Positions 3,857-7,694 of a DNA stretch of 7,694 nucleotides are shown here, in pieces. Every line of letters starts with the position of its first letter. The first letter of the stretch is position 1. Made by a program: the position numbers and the translations under genes. The notes under the pieces were generated by a model. It saw nothing but the letters and a program-made list of their open reading frames with translations, ran no database searches and was not told where the DNA came from. The stretch is taken from assembly GCA_031264475.1 (NCBI GenBank), contig JAISEA010000068.1, forward strand, positions 1-7,694, given 5' to 3'. Origin of the DNA: Treponema sp. GTDB lineage: Bacteria; Spirochaetota; Spirochaetia; Treponematales; Breznakiellaceae.

Positions 3857-5989
3857 ATGGAAATATTAGATACTTTAAAAGCCGTTGCCCATTCCTCGCC
3901 GCTTGGACCCGGAGTTTACCTCTGGAAAGATGAGGTGGGGCGCGTTATCTACGTGGGCAAGGCGAAAATTTTGCGTCATAGGCTTTGTTCTTACTTTTCG
4001 GGTAAGAAAGATCCAAAGACTATGGCGCTTATAGGACGCGCCGTCGCTATTGAAACCGTTCTGACTACGAGTGAATACGAGGCTTTGTTACTTGAAAATA
4101 CGCTTATCAAACAACACTCACCGAAATATAACATAAGTCTAAAGGATGGGAAATCCTATCCCGTCATCCGTATCACAGAAGAAAGGTTTCCTCGCGTATA
4201 TAAAACACGGCGCGTCATCGAAGATGGGTCTAAATACTTTGGTCCCTATACCAATGTGCACGCGATAGATAGTTTGATGGAGCTAATTGAGAAAACATTC
4301 CCACTAAGAAGTTGCCGCGTTATGCGTAAACGGGAAAATCCTTGTCTGTACTTCCATATTGGGCGATGCCTCGCTCCTTGTTGTGGTAAAGTATCCATCG
4401 AGCAGTACCAGAAATTGCTCAAACAGGTGGAGGAAATCATATCAGGAAACACGGCATCTCTCATTATAGAATTGACCGAATCCATGCACCGCGAATCTGC
4501 AGCCCTTAACTTTGAAAAAGCCGCCAAACTCCGCAATCTTATCCACTCTATCGAAGCGCTTGCCACGATCACATCCGCTGTAGTGGACATATCAATCGAG
4601 ACACGGGACTATATCGCTATAGCGAGTGAAGGCGTTCAGGCTAGTATCGCCTTATTCTCCCAACGTGGCGGCAAAGTGATTAATAGAGACCTTTTCCGTA
4701 CTCAATCTGCAGCAAATGATGACGAGACTCTTATAACATTTATCATGTCTTATTATGGCGGAAACCACCCGCCACCGGAAAAGATTTTTGTTAAGAACAT
4801 AGTGGAAAAGGAACAAGGGCCGGAGAATGGCGGCGCTGGGGAGATGGCAATCGACGACGCATCCCAAACGATGGTAAAGGCGAATGACGAGGATACCGTA
4901 AATGAGATTGAGGAGGCAAATTTCATTGGAAACTGTTTAAAAGAATGGTTTTCTAAAACATTTGAGCGGGTGCCGCAAATTTTAATACCGAACCAGCAAA
5001 AACATAAGGTAGTGATAGCTATGGCGCAAATGAATGCGGATGAAGACTTACGCAAACGCGTCAAAGAACGAGGTGCAGGTCCGGCGCTTGACGAGCTTCA
5101 GCGAGAATTAAGTTTACAACAACGTCCAGAACGTATTGAAGGATTTGACATCGCACAGCTTGACGGTAAGCATCCGGTGGCTTCGCTTGTATCTTTCAAA
5201 GGGGGTATACCTGATAAGCCGAACTACCGGATCTTTAAACTACGCACTGTCATCGGCATCGTGGACGACTTCGCGGCTATGCGCGAGGTCGTGAAACGCC
5301 GTTATTCGCGACTTCTTCGGGAGAAAAAAGACTTACCTGACCTCATCTTGGTTGATGGAGGGATTGGACAAGTGAATGCGGCAAAAGCCATACTCGATGA
5401 TTTGGGGCTTGACATCGATATTGTAGGACTTGCCAAGCGAGAAGAGGAGCTATGGTTGCCAGCTTCCAATGCTCCCATCAGGCTTTCACGGTTGAGCGAG
5501 GGACTCAAAGTGTTACAGTTCGTTCGCGACGAAACCCACCGGTCTGCCACTTCTTTTAACCAAAAATTACGATCCAAAGACCTTTGTTTCGCGGTGCTTG
5601 AAAACATCGACTCTATCAGCGCAAAAACCGCAACGGTTATTATGAAGACGTATGTAAGTCTAGAATGTATCGCCGAGGCGCCCCCCGAGGATATTGCCGA
5701 AAAATGTCATATACTTACAGAGCAAGCGCGGGTGGTAAAGGCGGCTGTGCAATTAGCACTTTCCGATATGGCGGCGGCTAGTGAGCGTTTCTCGCAAGGT
5801 AAAGGGCGTTCCGCGCCTAAAAGCCCCGGACAAACGAAAACCTCGAAAAGCGTCCGGAAAAACCCGGTCACAAAAAAGCCGCAAAAACGGACGCGCTCGA
5901 AACAGACGGAGGTCTACGCCGAAGAATCGGCAAGCGATGGCGTAGGCGCAGACCTTGCCGCTGAAGCTATAGGCGATTATGGAGATTAA
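3857..5989 (+). CDS. uvrC: UvrC, excinuclease ABC subunit C
   Basis: A 710-residue nuclease that makes both incisions around a UvrB-bound DNA lesion in nucleotide excision repair. The GIY-YIG domain for 3' incision has GVY (19-21), IYVGKA (31-36), R42 and E80, matching the catalytic Tyr/Arg/Glu set. Cysteines 153, 163, 171 and 175 match the conserved cluster reported to bind 4Fe-4S in E. coli UvrC. A UvrB-interacting UVR motif spans about 200-235. The RNase H-like 5' nuclease keeps its triad: D431 (GFDIAQ), D500 (VDGG) and H561 (RDETH). Oddities: it is about 100 residues longer than E. coli UvrC, owing to an acidic insertion (about 317-356) and a Lys/Arg/Ser-rich tail (649-684) ending acidic. 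The usual C-terminal HhH glycine hairpins read SIS and CHI instead. ATG 3857 is preferred over an ATG at 3782 because family N termini begin at this point and 3782 lies inside the putative promoter. Confidence 0.96.
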   Translation: MEILDTLKAVAHSSPLGPGVYLWKDEVGRVIYVGKAKILRHRLCSYFSGKKDPKTMALIGRAVAIETVLTTSEYEALLLENTLIKQHSPKYNISLKDGKSYPVIRITEERFPRVYKTRRVIEDGSKYFGPYTNVHAIDSLMELIEKTFPLRSCRVMRKRENPCLYFHIGRCLAPCCGKVSIEQYQKLLKQVEEIISGNTASLIIELTESMHRESAALNFEKAAKLRNLIHSIEALATITSAVVDISIETRDYIAIASEGVQASIALFSQRGGKVINRDLFRTQSAANDDETLITFIMSYYGGNHPPPEKIFVKNIVEKEQGPENGGAGEMAIDDASQTMVKANDEDTVNEIEEANFIGNCLKEWFSKTFERVPQILIPNQQKHKVVIAMAQMNADEDLRKRVKERGAGPALDELQRELSLQQRPERIEGFDIAQLDGKHPVASLVSFKGGIPDKPNYRIFKLRTVIGIVDDFAAMREVVKRRYSRLLREKKDLPDLILVDGGIGQVNAAKAILDDLGLDIDIVGLAKREEELWLPASNAPIRLSRLSEGLKVLQFVRDETHRSATSFNQKLRSKDLCFAVLENIDSISAKTATVIMKTYVSLECIAEAPPEDIAEKCHILTEQARVVKAAVQLALSDMAAASERFSQGKGRSAPKSPGQTKTSKSVRKNPVTKKPQKRTRSKQTEVYAEESASDGVGADLAAEAIGDYGD

Positions 5990-6104
5990 CACGCATCTTC
6001 AGTCTGTTGGCTTAATACGCACAGAAATGGGAGGGGGGTAATGTGTTCATTGCGAGAGTTCAGTATTTAGTTCAGAAGGATTAGTGATTATTTAATTTGT
6101 AGAT

Positions 6105-6130
6105 AAAAAAAGGGGGCATTTGCCCCCTTT
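6105..6130 (-). terminator. Intrinsic terminator of the flaA operon, possibly bidirectional
   Basis: AAAGGGGGC (6109-6117) pairs with GCCCCCTTT (6122-6130) around a 4-nt loop. On the - strand the stem is followed by a run of seven U (complement of 6105-6111), just after the second flaA gene. On the + strand only three T follow, so it would end uvrC transcripts less well. The gap between uvrC and this hairpin shows nothing else. Confidence 0.9.
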
Positions 6131-6144
6131 ACAACACAACCGGT

Positions 6145-6867
6145 TTACCAGCTGTCTTCCATATCGTCCTCGTCTCTGTTTTCTTGTAAAAATATATCCG
6201 TAACGGCGCGGAGATCGTCAAGATAGAGGTAATAGGACCCAATGGTTTCTTCCGGGTCGCATACTACTTCAAAACCCACAATCTTGATGCCGACTTCACC
6301 GGTGAAGTGATAATCCTGTTGCGGAATACCACCTACTAGACGATCGTCCCCTTGTGAGAGAACATCGACAGACAGTTGCTTCCATCCCTGAAAATTGAGT
6401 ACGCCCAATGTGAGTTTATGCTGTTTCCCAAAGTAATCCTGCACAATAATTTTCAATGTGTGGTTAAAATTACGTCCAACCGCCCAAACTGACAGGTTTT
6501 TTGTGATTCCTTCTACAGGAATAGGATGTTCCGCCAAAACCTTGAAGCTGGCAGGGCCGCGATGATAGAAATCAACCCGTGTACCGAGAACGTATTTATC
6601 CGGAGGAGGAGGGTCAAGGTTCTGTTCATCTGCGATAGGTTGTTTATCCGCGGGACCACCCTCAAAAAGACGCGAAGAAGCGAGACCGTGGTCAGAAGAA
6701 ATCTCGGAAGTCCAGAAACCTTCATGTTCAAATTTGTCAACAGACACTTCTTTAAGCAACTGCTGGGCAGTATCGGCGCGAGTGCTGGGATCGCCGTTAC
6801 CTGTTTGTTGTGCAAACAAAACACCGCCAATTAAAATACAGGCGACAGTAATAATATACCGCTTCAT
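6145..6867 (-). CDS. flaA: Flagellar filament outer layer protein FlaA family (second gene)
   Basis: A 240-residue exported protein. The N terminus MKRYIITVACILIGGVLFA is a typical Sec signal peptide with likely cleavage after A19. The body shares landmarks with the upstream paralogue: a LSVWAVGRNFNHTLKIIVQD segment aligning with its SMWVWGMNLDYYLEVYVRD, then GxLNFQGWKQL, and a C-terminal YYLYLDDLRAVTD. These fit the spirochaete FlaA family, which sheaths the FlaB core of the periplasmic flagella. The C terminus is very acidic. Start: ATG at 6867-6865 overlaps the upstream TAA by one base (TAATG) and sits behind an AGGAGGT, so translation is probably coupled. A start seven codons upstream is possible but would lie before that ribosome site. 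It resembles the paired flaA2/flaA3-type genes of Treponema rather than a lone flaA; the paralogue number is uncertain. Confidence 0.85.
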   Translation of the reverse strand: MKRYIITVACILIGGVLFAQQTGNGDPSTRADTAQQLLKEVSVDKFEHEGFWTSEISSDHGLASSRLFEGGPADKQPIADEQNLDPPPPDKYVLGTRVDFYHRGPASFKVLAEHPIPVEGITKNLSVWAVGRNFNHTLKIIVQDYFGKQHKLTLGVLNFQGWKQLSVDVLSQGDDRLVGGIPQQDYHFTGEVGIKIVGFEVVCDPEETIGSYYLYLDDLRAVTDIFLQENRDEDDMEDSW

Positions 6868-7643
6868 TATTGACCTCCTCCATTCCACAGCTCCTGTACA
6901 GTGTCAGGATCCGCCAAATCGTCTCCATCAAAAATGGATTCAAAAGTATCAGTAAGGGTCGCAAGCTGGTCAAAATAGACATAGAAAGGACTCACCTGTT
7001 CACGCGGTTTAGTCCAAATGCGAAATTTTACAAGCTTGAGAGACTCAAGCCGCGGATAACTTTTCTTGTTCTGACGAATAGTAGACGGTACTTTAGCCAC
7101 CAACTTATTCCATCCCGCGAAGTCCAAATCGCCCATTTTGAGAACGTGGACTAATCCTAAATAATCCCTTACATAAACCTCTAGGTAATAGTCAAGATTC
7201 ATACCCCATACCCACATGGAAATCTTGTCTGTTCTACCTGGCATTGGGATTTCAAAGGGATCCCCTGCCGCCGCGCCGGAATTTGCGTCATCTTCCTTGA
7301 GTGTAGGATAGATGTCTATCCAATTGTCGCCGCGGCGATCAAATGCGCCCTGAATACCCAAGGCGTTGAGGGTATTGCCATCTTTGTCTTTTCCGTCCTT
7401 AGACTTGAAAAGCTGGGATGGCCATGCCGCAACAAACGCTGACTTGGGATACGTCGCCTCATCAGTTTTTGTAGCAAATTTACTCCCCTCGACCTTCCAA
7501 TCGTACCCAGCTTCGCTTCCGTTGTCAAACGTTTCAAGTACGATAGTCTCAAGAGAAGAGGTAAACTCATCACTAAAACCTGATGCTACCGTTATACATG
7601 CCATAAGAATAAGGCAAAAAACCCTTAAACTACCATGTTTCAT
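6867..7643 (-). CDS. flaA: Flagellar filament outer layer protein FlaA family (first gene)
   Basis: A 258-residue exported protein with an N-terminal hydrophobic signal peptide (about residues 1-22, ending ACITVASG). FlaA-like features follow: ETFDNGSEAGYDWKVEGSKF near the start, a Trp-rich strand SMWVWGMNLDYYLEVYVRDY, GDLDFAGWNKL, and FYVYFDQLATLTDTF near the end. FlaA proteins form the outer layer of spirochaete periplasmic flagella. The gene is first in a two-gene - strand operon and overlaps the second gene by one base. AAGGAG (7650-7655) precedes ATG 7643 by 6 nt. The C terminus (DGDDLADPDTVQELWNGGGQ) is acidic, as in the paralogue. The two proteins are clearly homologous but diverged, so the duplication looks old. 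Which numbered FlaA this corresponds to cannot be decided here. Confidence 0.87.
   Translation of the reverse strand: MKHGSLRVFCLILMACITVASGFSDEFTSSLETIVLETFDNGSEAGYDWKVEGSKFATKTDEATYPKSAFVAAWPSQLFKSKDGKDKDGNTLNALGIQGAFDRRGDNWIDIYPTLKEDDANSGAAAGDPFEIPMPGRTDKISMWVWGMNLDYYLEVYVRDYLGLVHVLKMGDLDFAGWNKLVAKVPSTIRQNKKSYPRLESLKLVKFRIWTKPREQVSPFYVYFDQLATLTDTFESIFDGDDLADPDTVQELWNGGGQ
6873..6879 (-). promoter_or_regulatory. Ribosome binding site of the second flaA, inside the first flaA
   Basis: AGGAGGT on the - strand lies 5 nt before the ATG (6867-6865) and also encodes part of the Gly-Gly-Gly-Gln end of the upstream protein. It decides the start and supports translational coupling. Confidence 0.85.
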
Positions 7644-7649
7644 CCGATA

Positions 7650-7670
7650 CTCCTTTTCTTAATCATTATA
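7650..7670 (-). promoter_or_regulatory. Ribosome binding site and possible -10 element of the flaA operon
   Basis: On the - strand, TATAAT (7665-7670) lies about 21 nt before the start codon and AAGGAG (7650-7655) 6 nt before it. No clear TTGACA is seen at the expected -35 position (about 7688-7693 reads GATTTA), and no sigma-28 GCCGATAA is seen. If the -10 is real the leader is very short, about 15 nt. Confidence 0.4.
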
Positions 7671-7694
7671 TAGTTGATTGTTGAAACTAAATCA

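Noticed and set aside
6868..6889. Longer start for the second flaA gene (seven extra residues)
   Set aside because: It would place the strong AGGAGGT inside the coding sequence and put residues MEWRRSI before a standard signal peptide start.

Overview
The window looks like a chromosomal segment from a spirochaete, most probably a Treponema-like member of the Spirochaetales. The strongest pointer is a tandem pair of FlaA-family proteins (outer-layer proteins of the periplasmic flagellum) at the right end. Moderate GC and the mix of housekeeping genes fit this, but the species cannot be fixed from the sequence alone.

Layout. (a) 1-345, + strand: the C-terminal part of tsaB (tRNA t6A synthesis). 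Its last codons and stop lie inside a repeat. (b) 350-1424: about 1.07 kb without a convincing gene, and the most unusual part of the window. Two long, diverged inverted arms (about 350-612 and 1113-1424) face each other. The outer 63 bp match at 56 positions, and further well-conserved blocks lie inside. Between the arms is an array of exactly 14 tandem 23-bp units (641-962). No transposase is present, so this looks like a non-autonomous, MITE-like or structural repeat element. (c) 1451-3163 and 3221-3601, + strand: an acyl-CoA synthetase of the ANL superfamily followed 57 nt later by a small hotdog thioesterase of the fluoroacetyl-CoA thioesterase (FlK) type. They are probably one operon, ended by hairpins and an intrinsic terminator (3703-3728). 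(d) 3857-5989, + strand: uvrC, with an acidic mid-protein insertion, a degenerate helix-hairpin-helix region and a Lys/Arg-rich C-terminal tail. (e) 6145-7643, - strand: two translationally coupled flaA-family genes convergent with uvrC, ending at a strong hairpin terminator (6105-6130).

How the genes relate. The synthetase makes acyl-CoA (via acyl-AMP) and the neighbouring thioesterase can hydrolyse acyl-CoA, so the pair may control or detoxify a pool of short carboxylic acids. UvrC is the dual-incision nuclease of nucleotide excision repair. The FlaA pair is exported to the periplasm for the flagellar filament sheath. TsaB, UvrC and FlaA are functionally unrelated housekeeping neighbours. 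The candidate for something undescribed is the inverted-repeat element with the 23-bp array between tsaB and the synthetase gene.
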